Shown in pieces: positions 55,817-64,000 of a stretch of 64,000 nucleotides of DNA. The position numbers were made by a program, and so were the translations under genes. Under the pieces are notes generated by a model that was given only the letters and a program-made list of their open reading frames with translations, was not told the origin of the DNA and searched no databases. Position 1 is the first letter of the stretch, and each line of letters opens with the position of its first letter. Origin of the DNA: Vicia villosa (lineage: Eukaryota > Streptophyta > Magnoliopsida > Fabales > Fabaceae). The stretch lies in assembly GCF_029867415.1 (NCBI RefSeq), contig NW_026705403.1, forward strand, positions 186,001 through 250,000, given 5' to 3'.

Positions 55817-57094
55817 ATGCGAGGTCAGACCTCAGCTAAATTTTCCTTTGACACAGAACCAGAAAGAGCTCTGCACGAGAGACGCCGCAAGGCAAGAATT
55901 GAAAGACTGGCAGCACCAAGTGCAAGTCTTAGTGTTCCACATCAGGAAAGCGACGACGAAGTGTCTGTGCATTCGGAGCACAGTGACTCTGACTTTGACA
56001 GGGAGGTAGTTCAGGAACCAGTTAACATGGCTGGAAATCAACCTCCTGCAGAAAGATTGTTAGGGGACTATGGAGGGGCAAATGCTCACCCCAACCGGAT
56101 GACTATTGTTAATCAACCTGTGAATGTGGCACATTTTCAATTGCATCCATCCACCATTCGCCAGTTAGAGAGCAAGCCGTTCTCCGGAAGAATAAACGAG
56201 GATGCAAATAAGCATCTTCAGAGATTTCTCACTACGACAACTTCGTTGAAGATCGAAGGTCATTCAGAGGAAGCCAAGAGACTTGTTATGTTCCCGTTTA
56301 CACTTACTGATGACGCAGAGGAGTGGTTTTACTCACTTCCGGCTGCAAGTATCACAACATGGCAAGAGATGGAAACGGCATTCCTCAATGAATATTTTCC
56401 TGCGTCGGTGTTCATCCGAAAAAGATACGACATTGTAAATTTCAAACAAAAAGAGGGGGAATCATTGGGGGATGCATACAAGAGGTTCAAAAGGTGTTTG
56501 ACTGCATGTCCTACTCATAACATGGACGCTACCGAGCAAATGCAGAATTTTGTGAATGGGTTGCGACTTAAGACAAAGCAGCTTATTGATACCGCTGCTG
56601 GTGGTTCAACAAATTTTGCTACAGCCACAGTTATGAAAAGGATCATAGAGGCAATAGCTGCTAATGAGCATCTTGAGTTGTATGATCGTACCATGAGCCA
56701 ACCGGAGGGCAAAATTGATTTGAAGTTGCCAGAACAGGTTGTAAAGATGGAGGATCAGATTGCTGCAGAGGTAGAGAGAAGGTTAAAAAAGATGAATATT
56801 GGAACTCAGACAGTAGCACAGGTGGAACCAGTTAAAGCGGTTCTTTGTGAAATATGTGGTGGACCGCACTTTGCTATGCATTGTGTAGCAACTCAAGAAC
56901 AGGTTGAGCAGATTCATATGTTGAGGCAAAACAATCCTTATGCCAACACATATAATCCGGGGTGGAAAAATCATCCGAATTTCTCATGGAAAGACCAGCA
57001 AGGAAACGTCCAGAAGCCGGTTCAAGGACAACAACCATATCAGCCTCAGACTCAACAATACCAACCACAGGGACAACAATATCGTCCCCAATAA
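55817..57094 (+). CDS. Athila Gag, ended by an in-frame TAA
   Basis: The ATG at 55817 opens 425 codons. The N-terminus is Arg/Glu-rich, then follows the retrotransposon Gag core (KPFSGRINEDANKHLQRFL, FPFTLTDDAEEWFYSLP, WQEMETAFLNEYFP, RFKRCLTACPTHNM), a CEICGGPHFAMHCVA zinc-knuckle-like motif (about residue 351) and a Gln/Pro-rich tail. TAA at 57092-57094 stands between CAA and CAA-CCA. The pol frame starting downstream is the same frame, so gag and pol form one 1837-codon frame with a single stop. It is either a CAA-to-TAA mutation in the Gln repeat or a leaky stop. Confidence 0.9.
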   Translation: MRGQTSAKFSFDTEPERALHERRRKARIERLAAPSASLSVPHQESDDEVSVHSEHSDSDFDREVVQEPVNMAGNQPPAERLLGDYGGANAHPNRMTIVNQPVNVAHFQLHPSTIRQLESKPFSGRINEDANKHLQRFLTTTTSLKIEGHSEEAKRLVMFPFTLTDDAEEWFYSLPAASITTWQEMETAFLNEYFPASVFIRKRYDIVNFKQKEGESLGDAYKRFKRCLTACPTHNMDATEQMQNFVNGLRLKTKQLIDTAAGGSTNFATATVMKRIIEAIAANEHLELYDRTMSQPEGKIDLKLPEQVVKMEDQIAAEVERRLKKMNIGTQTVAQVEPVKAVLCEICGGPHFAMHCVATQEQVEQIHMLRQNNPYANTYNPGWKNHPNFSWKDQQGNVQKPVQGQQPYQPQTQQYQPQGQQYRPQ

Positions 57095-57172
57095 CAACCA
57101 TACCAGCAACCTCAACAACAATACCAACCACAGGGTCCAAGAAAGGCGGATTGGGAAATTGCCATTGAAAAG

Positions 57173-60100
57173 ATGGCCGCTCAAAGCTCCCAATTCCAAG
57201 AAGAGACACGTAGCAATTTAAGGAACACCGGAGCCTCAATCAAGAACCTTGAAGTACAAATGAGTCAAATTGCTCAACACCTTGCAATTCCGCAAGCACC
57301 AGGAGCCCTCCCAAGCGCAACTGTTACTAATCCTAAAGACAATCAAAAAATCAATGTCGTCACTACACGGAGAGGGAAACCACGTGAAGTGGTGGAAAAG
57401 GATTCGGAGAGTGAGGATCAATTGCTTGAGGTGGAGCTGGACATAAGAGAGAATGAGCAAGTGGAAGAAGTGGTAACACCAGCACCAGTTACGAAAGAAA
57501 AAGTATTAACACCAACACCAGAAGTCAAGCTGCCTTACCCTCAAAGAAACAAGAAAAAGGGGCAGCAAGAAAAGAATTTTGAGAAGTTCCTGGAATTATT
57601 CAAAAAGCTGGAGCTGAACATTCCGTTGTTGGAAGCACTTGAGCAAATGCCCACCTATGCCAAATTCATGAAGGACATCATCGCTAAAAAGCGAACCATT
57701 GCAGACCACCCCATTATTCTAACAGAAACTTGTAGTGCTATTTTGCAGGGCATGAAGATACCAGTGAAAAAGAAGGATAGAGGAGCAGTTACTATCCCTT
57801 GCACTATTGGAGATAGATCTTTCAAGAGAGCTTTAATTGATCTGGGGGCAAGTATCAGTCTCATGCCTCTATCCATCTACAAAAAGTTGGGAATTGGTGC
57901 AATCCAAGACACTCGGATGACTCTCCAATTTGCAGATCATTCGGTCAAGCGACCTTACGGAGTAGTCCAAGACGTCCTTGTGAAAGTGGATAAGTTTGTG
58001 TTTCCGGTAGATTTTGTAATTCTTGAAATGCCAGAAGACGAAGAGATGCCGATAATCTTGGGACGACCATTCTTGGAAACGGGGAGAGTCATGATAGATA
58101 TGGATGGGGGCACTCTGACTTTGAAGGTTTATGATGAAGAGTTAAAAATCAATGTTCATAATACCATGAAGCATAAAGAGGATATTGGCAGTAGTAGCAA
58201 TATACAAGTGCTCCAACAAGTGGTAGAAAGTGATCATGTGGAGAGTGTATTGCAATTACCTCTCGAAAGAGTTTTGAGCATGTCAATTTTTGGAGAAAAT
58301 GAAGAAGCCGGTGATAATGACTTGGAGGTGGTATCAATGTTGGAAACTCAACCTATCTTTAAAGGTTCTCGAACACATAGGTGGGAAGATCTAAGGCAAC
58401 CAATAGCATTGGGTTGCAATGAAGAAAAGCCAAAAAGTTCAGAATTGAAACAGCTTCCGGAGAATCTTAAATATGTTTTCCTTGATTCTGAAGAAAAATG
58501 TCCCGCCATCATTAGCTCGAGCTTGAAAAATATACAAGAGGACAAGTTAATTGAAGTTCTGAAAAAGTTCAAGGGAGCTATGGGTTGGAAAATTGAAGAC
58601 CTCAAGGGAATAAGTCCTACAATGTGCATGCACAAAATTCTCATGGAAGAAGATCACAAACCGGTGGTGCAACCTCAAAGGAGATTGAACCCAGTTATGA
58701 AGGAGGTGGTGAGAAAGGAAGTTGTGAAGCTGTTAGATGCAGGTCTTATTTATCCGATATCAGACAGTTCATGGGTGAGCCCTGTTCATGTGGTACCTAA
58801 AAAAGGAGGTACAACGGTGATAGCTAATGAAAAGAATGAGTTAATTCCTACCAGAACGGTCACTGGGTGGCGGGTGTGCATAGACTACAGAAGACTAAAT
58901 CTGGCCACAAGAAAAGACCACTTTCCATTGCCATTCATTGACCAAATGCTAGAAAGATTGGCTGGGCATGACTATTATTGTTTTCTGGATGGGTACTCGG
59001 GATACAACCAAATTGCGGTTGCACCGGAGGATCAAGAGAAGACAGCCTTTACTTGCCCATACGGTATCTTCGCTTATAGAAGGATGCCGTTCGGGTTGTG
59101 TAATGCCCCAGCGACATTCCAAAGATGCATGACTTCTATTTTTGCTGATATGCTTGAAAAGCATATGGAAGTCTTCATGGATGACTTCTCGGTATTTGGT
59201 TCCTCCTTTGATAATTGTCTGGCTAACCTTTCACTTGTTTTGCAGCGATGTCAAGAAAGTAATCTGATCCTAAACTGGGAGAAGTGCCATTTCATGGTAC
59301 GAGAAGGCATTGTGCTTGGTCACAAGATCTCCCACAGGGGAATCGAAGTTGATCAAGCTAAGGTGGAGGTTATCTCAAAATTACCACCACCTGTGAATGC
59401 GAAAGGTATTCGGAGTTTCCTAGGCCATGCGGGATTCTACCGTAGGTTCATAAGGGATTTTTCGAAGATAGCCAAACCGCTGACCACTTTGTTGGTTAAA
59501 GACAGGACTTTTGTATTCAATAAAGAGTGTGCCGATGCATTTGAGACACTGAAAAATAAACTAGTGTCGGCACCCATTGTGATTGCCCCTGATTGGTCTC
59601 TACCCTTTGAGATCATGTGCGATGCTAGCGACATTGCAGTGGGGGCTGTACTTGGACAGCGGAGAGAAAAATTGCTTCATGTTATTTATTATGCCAGTCA
59701 TGTTTTGAACCCTGCACAGATCAATAATGCAACTACCGAGAAGGAGTTGCTAGCCGTTGTGTATGCCTTTGATAAATTCAGGCAATATCTGTTGGGTTCA
59801 AAAGTGATTGTTTACACTGACCATGCTGCTTTAAAATATCTCTTTGCCAAGCAGGATTCGAAACCCAGACTTCTGAGGTGGATTTTACTTCTCCAAGAGT
59901 TCGATGTAGAGATTCGCGACAAGAAAGGGTGTGAAAACACTGTTGCAGATCACCTTTCGCGAATGTCACCCATTGAGGAGACAGAAGAGCGGCGTCCAAT
60001 AAAGGATGAGTTTGCTGATGAACACATCCTAGCTGTTATTGGAGTGCCTTGGTTTGCTGATTACGCAAACTACCTTGTTGGCGGTATAATACCTGACGAT

Positions 60101-61327
60101 TTTGATTCTAACCGCAAGAAAAAGTTTGTTCATGATTGCAGGTTCTATCTATGGGACGACCCATACCTATACAAGAGAGGAGTAGATGGGCTGATAAGAC
60201 GATGTGTGCCTGAGGAAGAGCAAAAGGATGTGTTGAGAGCATGTCATGACTCGGAATATGGAGGGCATTTTAGTGGGGATCGTACTGCCTCCAAAGTCTT
60301 GCAGTCAGGGTTGTACTGGCCATCATTGTTCAAAGATTCCCAAGAGATGGTAAAAGAATGTGATAAGTGTCAGCGTACTGGGAACATTTCAAAAAGAAAT
60401 CAAATGCCCCAGAATTTCATGTTAGAGGTGGAGTTATTCGATGTTTGGGGAATTGACTTCATGGGTCCTTTTCCACCATCATTCGGGAAGAATTACATCT
60501 TAGTTGCAGTGGACTATGTCTCAAAATGGGTGGAGGCGGTAGCTTTACCAACTAATGATGCAAAGGTAGTAGTCAAGTTCTTGAGGGAGAACATATTTGC
60601 TAGGTTTGGAGTACCGAGAGCACTTATCAGTGATGAAGGAACGCACTTCCTAAATCACCTCATGGAGAAACTCCTGCAGAAATACAATGTGAAGCATCGG
60701 ATAGCCACCCCTTATCACCCTCAAACAAGTGGTCAGGTAGAGGTGTCTAATAGACAGCTCAAACAAATTCTCGAGAAGACAGTGAGTTCGTCGAGAAAGG
60801 ATTGGGCAACAAAGCTAGATGATGCGTTATGGGCTTACCGAACGGCGTTCAAAACACCCATCGGGATGTCACCATACCAACTTGTTTATGGAAAAGCATG
60901 TCACTTACCTTTAGAGCTTGAACACAAGGCATTTTGGGCAACTAAACTTTTGAACATGGACTTGTCTCTAGCAGGAAATTCTAGAATCTTACAGTTGCAT
61001 GAATTAGAAGAGTTCCGGAATCGTGCGTACGAAAATGCCAAGGTTTACAAGGAACAGACCAAGAAGTGGCACGATAGGAGGATTCAGAAAAAAGAGTTTT
61101 GGGAAGGACAGCTGGTCCTTCTGTACAATTCCCGTTTGAAGCTTTTTCCGGGAAAATTGCAATCCAAATGGTCGGGACCATTTATGGTTCATAAGGTGTT
61201 CCCTTACGGTGCAGTTGAAATAAAAAATCAAGCTAATGGAGACATCTTTAAAGTTAATGGGCAGAGATTAAAGCCATATTTCCAAGGTCAACCAGTTGGA
61301 CAGGTTGATGTCATTCGTCTTGCTTAG
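57173..61327 (+). CDS. Athila Pol (protease-RT-RNase H-integrase)
   Basis: 1384 open codons from 57173, in frame with gag. Protease has the Athila-type [13 protein letters not shown] (about residue 220). RT has [20 protein letters not shown] (about 570) and the catalytic [10 protein letters not shown] (about 667). RNase H starts at IMCDASD (about 815) and ends at VADHLSRM. Integrase has its zinc region ([10 protein letters not shown]...CDKCQRTGN, about 1022-1065), [10 protein letters not shown] (about 1093), ISDEGTHF and the Glu in GQVEVSNRQ (about 1189). All catalytic residues are present, unlike in element X. Without read-through of the stop at 57092 the nearest ATG for Pol would be 57173. 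The 48-nt hairpin block follows 14 bases after the stop. Confidence 0.93.
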   Translation: MAAQSSQFQEETRSNLRNTGASIKNLEVQMSQIAQHLAIPQAPGALPSATVTNPKDNQKINVVTTRRGKPREVVEKDSESEDQLLEVELDIRENEQVEEVVTPAPVTKEKVLTPTPEVKLPYPQRNKKKGQQEKNFEKFLELFKKLELNIPLLEALEQMPTYAKFMKDIIAKKRTIADHPIILTETCSAILQGMKIPVKKKDRGAVTIPCTIGDRSFKRALIDLGASISLMPLSIYKKLGIGAIQDTRMTLQFADHSVKRPYGVVQDVLVKVDKFVFPVDFVILEMPEDEEMPIILGRPFLETGRVMIDMDGGTLTLKVYDEELKINVHNTMKHKEDIGSSSNIQVLQQVVESDHVESVLQLPLERVLSMSIFGENEEAGDNDLEVVSMLETQPIFKGSRTHRWEDLRQPIALGCNEEKPKSSELKQLPENLKYVFLDSEEKCPAIISSSLKNIQEDKLIEVLKKFKGAMGWKIEDLKGISPTMCMHKILMEEDHKPVVQPQRRLNPVMKEVVRKEVVKLLDAGLIYPISDSSWVSPVHVVPKKGGTTVIANEKNELIPTRTVTGWRVCIDYRRLNLATRKDHFPLPFIDQMLERLAGHDYYCFLDGYSGYNQIAVAPEDQEKTAFTCPYGIFAYRRMPFGLCNAPATFQRCMTSIFADMLEKHMEVFMDDFSVFGSSFDNCLANLSLVLQRCQESNLILNWEKCHFMVREGIVLGHKISHRGIEVDQAKVEVISKLPPPVNAKGIRSFLGHAGFYRRFIRDFSKIAKPLTTLLVKDRTFVFNKECADAFETLKNKLVSAPIVIAPDWSLPFEIMCDASDIAVGAVLGQRREKLLHVIYYASHVLNPAQINNATTEKELLAVVYAFDKFRQYLLGSKVIVYTDHAALKYLFAKQDSKPRLLRWILLLQEFDVEIRDKKGCENTVADHLSRMSPIEETEERRPIKDEFADEHILAVIGVPWFADYANYLVGGIIPDDFDSNRKKKFVHDCRFYLWDDPYLYKRGVDGLIRRCVPEEEQKDVLRACHDSEYGGHFSGDRTASKVLQSGLYWPSLFKDSQEMVKECDKCQRTGNISKRNQMPQNFMLEVELFDVWGIDFMGPFPPSFGKNYILVAVDYVSKWVEAVALPTNDAKVVVKFLRENIFARFGVPRALISDEGTHFLNHLMEKLLQKYNVKHRIATPYHPQTSGQVEVSNRQLKQILEKTVSSSRKDWATKLDDALWAYRTAFKTPIGMSPYQLVYGKACHLPLELEHKAFWATKLLNMDLSLAGNSRILQLHELEEFRNRAYENAKVYKEQTKKWHDRRIQKKEFWEGQLVLLYNSRLKLFPGKLQSKWSGPFMVHKVFPYGAVEIKNQANGDIFKVNGQRLKPYFQGQPVGQVDVIRLA

Positions 61328-61341
61328 TAGGACGATGGACC

Positions 61342-61389
61342 GTCGAGCCATGCGACGTTAAACGAAGCGCTCCGTGGGAGGCAACCCAC
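61342..61389 (+). promoter_or_regulatory. 48-nt conserved post-pol block with hairpin (Athila)
   Basis: GTCGAGC...CGACGTTAAAC.AAGCGCT and the hairpin CGTGGG-AGGCAA-CCCACG (61373-61390). Length and order equal the block at 33846-33893. The loop differs by one base (AGGCAA, AGACAA). Confidence 0.75.
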
Positions 61390-62054
61390 GTTTGTTTCCG
61401 TTAACTTTCATTTTCTTTGTTTTATTTCGTTTCTTTTGTAGGTGGTAGATTTTGGACCGGTAGACGCAACTCGAGTAAAAAGGCACGGAGAGTGTCCATT
61501 TTTGGTGCATTGAAAGCCATCAACACGGGCACCCGTGTGCAGTAACACGGCCCGTGTTGAAAACTGACTGAAAAGAAGAAATAAAAAATTTAAAAAAGTG
61601 GCTTCAGCACTTGCAACACGGGCACCCGTGTGCAGCAACACGGCCCGTGTTGCCCTCAGCACACCCCTAATTGTCAATCCAGCTTTTTCACACGGCCGCC
61701 CGTGTGCAGGGACACGGACCGTGTGAGCTGTGCGGGACAGAATTTTTCAAATTTTTTTAAAACCCCATGTGGGGCCCATCTCCATTATAACCAATCTTCT
61801 TCTTCTTTCCATTCATTCTCCCACTTTTCTTTCTCATCCTCCATTAAACCCTAGCCTCCACCTTCACTAAACTCATCCTACCACCATCAACCACCCATCA
61901 AAACACCATAGTGCTTTCACAAAAGTTGTTCTACTCTCCATCCTCTTCACTTCTATCGGTTCAGATTTTTGATTTCGTGCAATTTTATTTTTACGAATTT
62001 TTCCTTGTGTTATTTGTGTGTTTTTTGTTAACTTTTTCTTGCAGAGCCATTACA
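61390..62054 (+). other. Spacer between pol and ORF-1, ending in a splice-acceptor-like site
   Basis: It holds a second cluster of paired palindromes (61523-61724), then pyrimidine-rich DNA and finally GTTAACTTTTTCTTGCAG|AGCC just before the ORF-1 ATG at 62055. A frame open from 61911 gives a hydrophobic N-terminal extension, but that stretch is simply T-rich and better read as a polypyrimidine tract. Confidence 0.6.
61523..61724. repeat. Three pairs of ACACGGG-type palindromes between pol and ORF-1
   Basis: First members start at 61523, 61616 and 61690 (the third as ACACGGCCGCCCGTGT). Second members start at 61545, 61638 and 61712. The start distance is 22 bp in each pair; the pairs are 93 and 74 bp apart. 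The cluster is outside the LTR, so the element has two internal sets besides its LTR copies. Confidence 0.95.
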
Positions 62055-63383
62055 ATGCCTCCCCGAAAGACAACCACACGCCGTAATGTTCGGGATGATT
62101 TTGCCGAACCCTCCCAACCGAGGCAGCGGGTCCGTCGCGCTCCCAGTCGTGCAACCGTTCGTAGAGGGGACCAAGAAGAGAATGCCCATGGCATTACGTT
62201 TGCACTTCCTGAACACAAAGCAAGGTATGATATTTTAGTGCAACGTAAATTGCTACCGACTAGATATATTTGTGATGATACTCTTACCAAGTTAGGCCTC
62301 AAAGATGAAGTCTACCGGATGTTTCACAACATCGGTATGTTGCCTTTTATGCTGTTTGAGGCACCGACTTATGAGGGCCTAACTTTGGAATTCCTGAGCA
62401 CTGTAGATTTCAAATTGAGACACAAATGGAATGGCTCCGAAATGGAGTACTTTGGTGATCTAGAGTTTTATATGTTTGGGCATAAGCATGTGTTGTCTGT
62501 GGAAGAGGTAGGGGAGGCACTGAAATTACCGTCCTCTGGACCAGGCGCCCCCCCTGAAACTTTTCCTGCTTGTGAATTCTGGGAAGCCATTACAGGTGCA
62601 GCTGGGTACAATCCAAGCAAGGCTAAGGCCTCGGGGATTCATAACCCTTGTTTCCGTTATGCTCAGAAAGGTTTGGCTTTCACCTTGTTTGGGAGGGGGG
62701 ATAGTACAGGGGTCTGTGCGAAAAGAGAGCTATTTTTGTTGCATAACATGCTTGAGGTAAGCCGGGTGAATGTCGCTGCTTTTGCTGCTAACCACCTGAA
62801 GAAAGTTGGTAATGCTTCTTGTGGAGAGATTTCAGTTGGGGGAATGATCTCTCAATTGGCTGAGCACCTGGATTATGGCCACTTGTTGAATGATGAGCCT
62901 TCTTTACCGGGTAAGAAAATTGATTTGCAAACTCTTGTAAATCAGAGGATGATTATAGTGAAGCCTGGGTATTTCTCACTAACTGTCCATGGACAGCATG
63001 TTTTGGCATTGCCTGCACCTGATTCTGTTTCTATTGCAAATCGTGCTAACTGGCTATATGTAGCTACAGGTGAGTTTATGGGTGAAAGCCCTCCACATGA
63101 CCATAATTTTGCAGGTGATGACATGGAAGATGACCTCCCCGCCCAGGATCGCCCTGTCCCGCCCCCTAGACAGTTTTTCCAGCACACTGTTGGATCATCT
63201 TCCATGACTCAGGATCAATGGGGGTGGGTGCAAACGGAGATTGGCGCTCTCCGCACCGAGCAAACACGACAGGGTGTTGAGTTGTTCAGGCAAGGAGCTG
63301 TGGTGGATGATGTCCAGGAGATGATGCGACGCCTCATGTTGCAATTTCCTCAGGATCCTCCTCCTCCACCGCCTTACCAGTGA
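62055..63383 (+). CDS. ATHILA ORF-1 (env-like) protein, intact
   Basis: I chose ATG 62055 (MPPRKTTTRR) over the earlier in-frame ATG at 61911 because a splice-acceptor-like TTTTTCTTGCAG lies seven bases before it and the earlier codons are a T-rich tract. 442 codons remain. The N-terminus is Arg-rich and basic. The conserved ORF-1 blocks follow: TYEGLTLEFLSTV, YFGDLEFYMFGHKHVLSVEE, GIHNPCFRYAQKGLAFTLFG. The C-terminal part has an acidic stretch and a final Pro run (PPPPPYQ). Genes a and b in element X are homologous in this region. The family is plant-specific and of unknown function; I see no convincing transmembrane segment after this start. Confidence 0.88.
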   Translation: MPPRKTTTRRNVRDDFAEPSQPRQRVRRAPSRATVRRGDQEENAHGITFALPEHKARYDILVQRKLLPTRYICDDTLTKLGLKDEVYRMFHNIGMLPFMLFEAPTYEGLTLEFLSTVDFKLRHKWNGSEMEYFGDLEFYMFGHKHVLSVEEVGEALKLPSSGPGAPPETFPACEFWEAITGAAGYNPSKAKASGIHNPCFRYAQKGLAFTLFGRGDSTGVCAKRELFLLHNMLEVSRVNVAAFAANHLKKVGNASCGEISVGGMISQLAEHLDYGHLLNDEPSLPGKKIDLQTLVNQRMIIVKPGYFSLTVHGQHVLALPAPDSVSIANRANWLYVATGEFMGESPPHDHNFAGDDMEDDLPAQDRPVPPPRQFFQHTVGSSSMTQDQWGWVQTEIGALRTEQTRQGVELFRQGAVVDDVQEMMRRLMLQFPQDPPPPPPYQ

Positions 63384-64000
63384 GATTGGTAATCTCCGTC
63401 ACACTGGAATTAAAACATTGAGACAATGTTTAGTTCAAGTGTGGGGGAGGATCTATTTTGCTTTGCTTTCTGTTTTTTTTTTAATTCATAGTTTAGTTTG
63501 TTTAATTTGAATTTTTTTTTCTTTTGTCTTCCTGTTTTTATGTTTATTTCGAGTTTGCAGTGCTGCCATTGTGTTACCAGGTTGGATACAAGTCGGAGGG
63601 TGGCGAATGACTAGATAGTGGTTGAACAACACATCTCACACTTGATCTCTACAGGCACCACGGAAGTTGACACAATCAAAGAAAAGAAGGTTGGACGCAA
63701 TGAGGAAAACACTGAACCAAGAGAGAGTATGGTGAACTTTGGAGGAAAGGAAATTGCAGAACACCTAGAGCACTTTGAAGCATGCAAGCTTAACCTACCC
63801 GGTGAGATGTCAGAGCAAAATTTATAACATCCATATGAGAGCTCAGTCAGGTATGACACTATTCACTTTGATTTTGCGTATTTTCTCATAACACAAGCAC
63901 ACTATGAAAGCACACACTGAGGCAAGTTTTTTCTCCGTAACCCCGAGCCTTTCTAACCATCCCGTATGCATGTTATCCATCGTTAACCCCCTTTGAGCCA
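63384..64000 (+). other. Athila 3' region, runs off the window
   Basis: ATTGAGACAATGTTTAGTTCAAGTGTGGGGGAGG (63417-63450) is the internal polypurine-like motif that follows ORF-1 in all three cases here. The remaining 550 bp contain a 69-codon ORF (63618-63827) without a domain. The final bases resemble the Athila tail that precedes the LTR at 54224. The 3' LTR should follow outside the window. Confidence 0.6.

Noticed and set aside
61911..62054. Hydrophobic N-terminal extension of ORF-1 as an envelope-type signal peptide
   Set aside because: The hydrophobicity comes from a T-rich tract that ends in a good splice-acceptor sequence right before a better ATG; no other ORF-1 here has a similar coding extension that is supported.
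63618..63827. 69-codon ORF in the Athila 3' region
   Set aside because: It has no domain, is not found in the other Athila tail and is short enough to be chance.

Overview
This window is repeat-rich nuclear DNA of a flowering plant, most likely a legume. The evidence is the mix of elements: Ogre/Tat-type, SIRE/Maximus-type, Tekay-type and Athila-type LTR retrotransposons, MULE-derived elements and an L1-type LINE, with the 'hypervariable 3' UTR' minisatellite typical of legume Ogre elements. I see no intact single-copy host gene. One small exon-like fragment of unknown origin has been multiplied with the repeats.

Layout. (1) 1-4054: minus-strand Ty1/copia element whose frame is open from its start codon to the window edge. 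(2) 4055-15126: one copy of a composite repeat, split by a complete young Tekay chromovirus (4366-12859; LTRs look identical, 5-bp TSD GTGAG, intact 1461-codon Gag-Pol) and by a 1.8-kb long-TIR DNA element (12935-14750). (3) 15127-33835: a tandem array. The basic unit is 4315 bp and holds an LTR/leader, a dead Athila-type pol piece, an exon-like fragment, a 265-bp MULE MITE and a 1191-bp MULE-like element. A 2445-bp deletion version is repeated in tandem, and one copy carries a 5'-truncated LINE. (4) 29690-39578: the longest Athila-type element. It lacks gag, has catalytic substitutions in RT and integrase, and is followed by two consecutive degenerate ATHILA ORF-1 (env-like) genes and an Athila LTR. 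(5) 39579-41640: MULE transposase remnant head-to-head with a plant-mobile-domain gene remnant. (6) 41643-48952: minus-strand 3' half of an Ogre-like element (3.4-kb LTR, minisatellite 3' region, hairpin triplet, broken integrase). (7) 48953-53825: minus-strand SIRE-like element inserted in the Ogre pol, with most of its pol deleted but its extra 399-codon ORF open. (8) 53826-64000: Athila-type element with LTR, tRNA-Asp PBS, gag and pol in one frame split by one TAA, and an intact ORF-1; it runs off the right edge.

Main structural finding. Three unrelated LTR-retrotransposon lineages here (Tekay, Ogre, Athila) each carry short CpG-containing palindromes arranged in pairs whose centres lie 20-22 bp apart. 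The pairs repeat about every 73 bp (82 bp in Athila). The palindrome sequence differs in each lineage while the geometry is shared. I cannot name a described system with this layout. Other leads are a 48-nt non-coding block with a hairpin just after pol in two divergent Athila elements, splice-acceptor-like sites immediately before three ORF-1 start codons, and a hairpin triplet with compensatory changes downstream of the Ogre pol.
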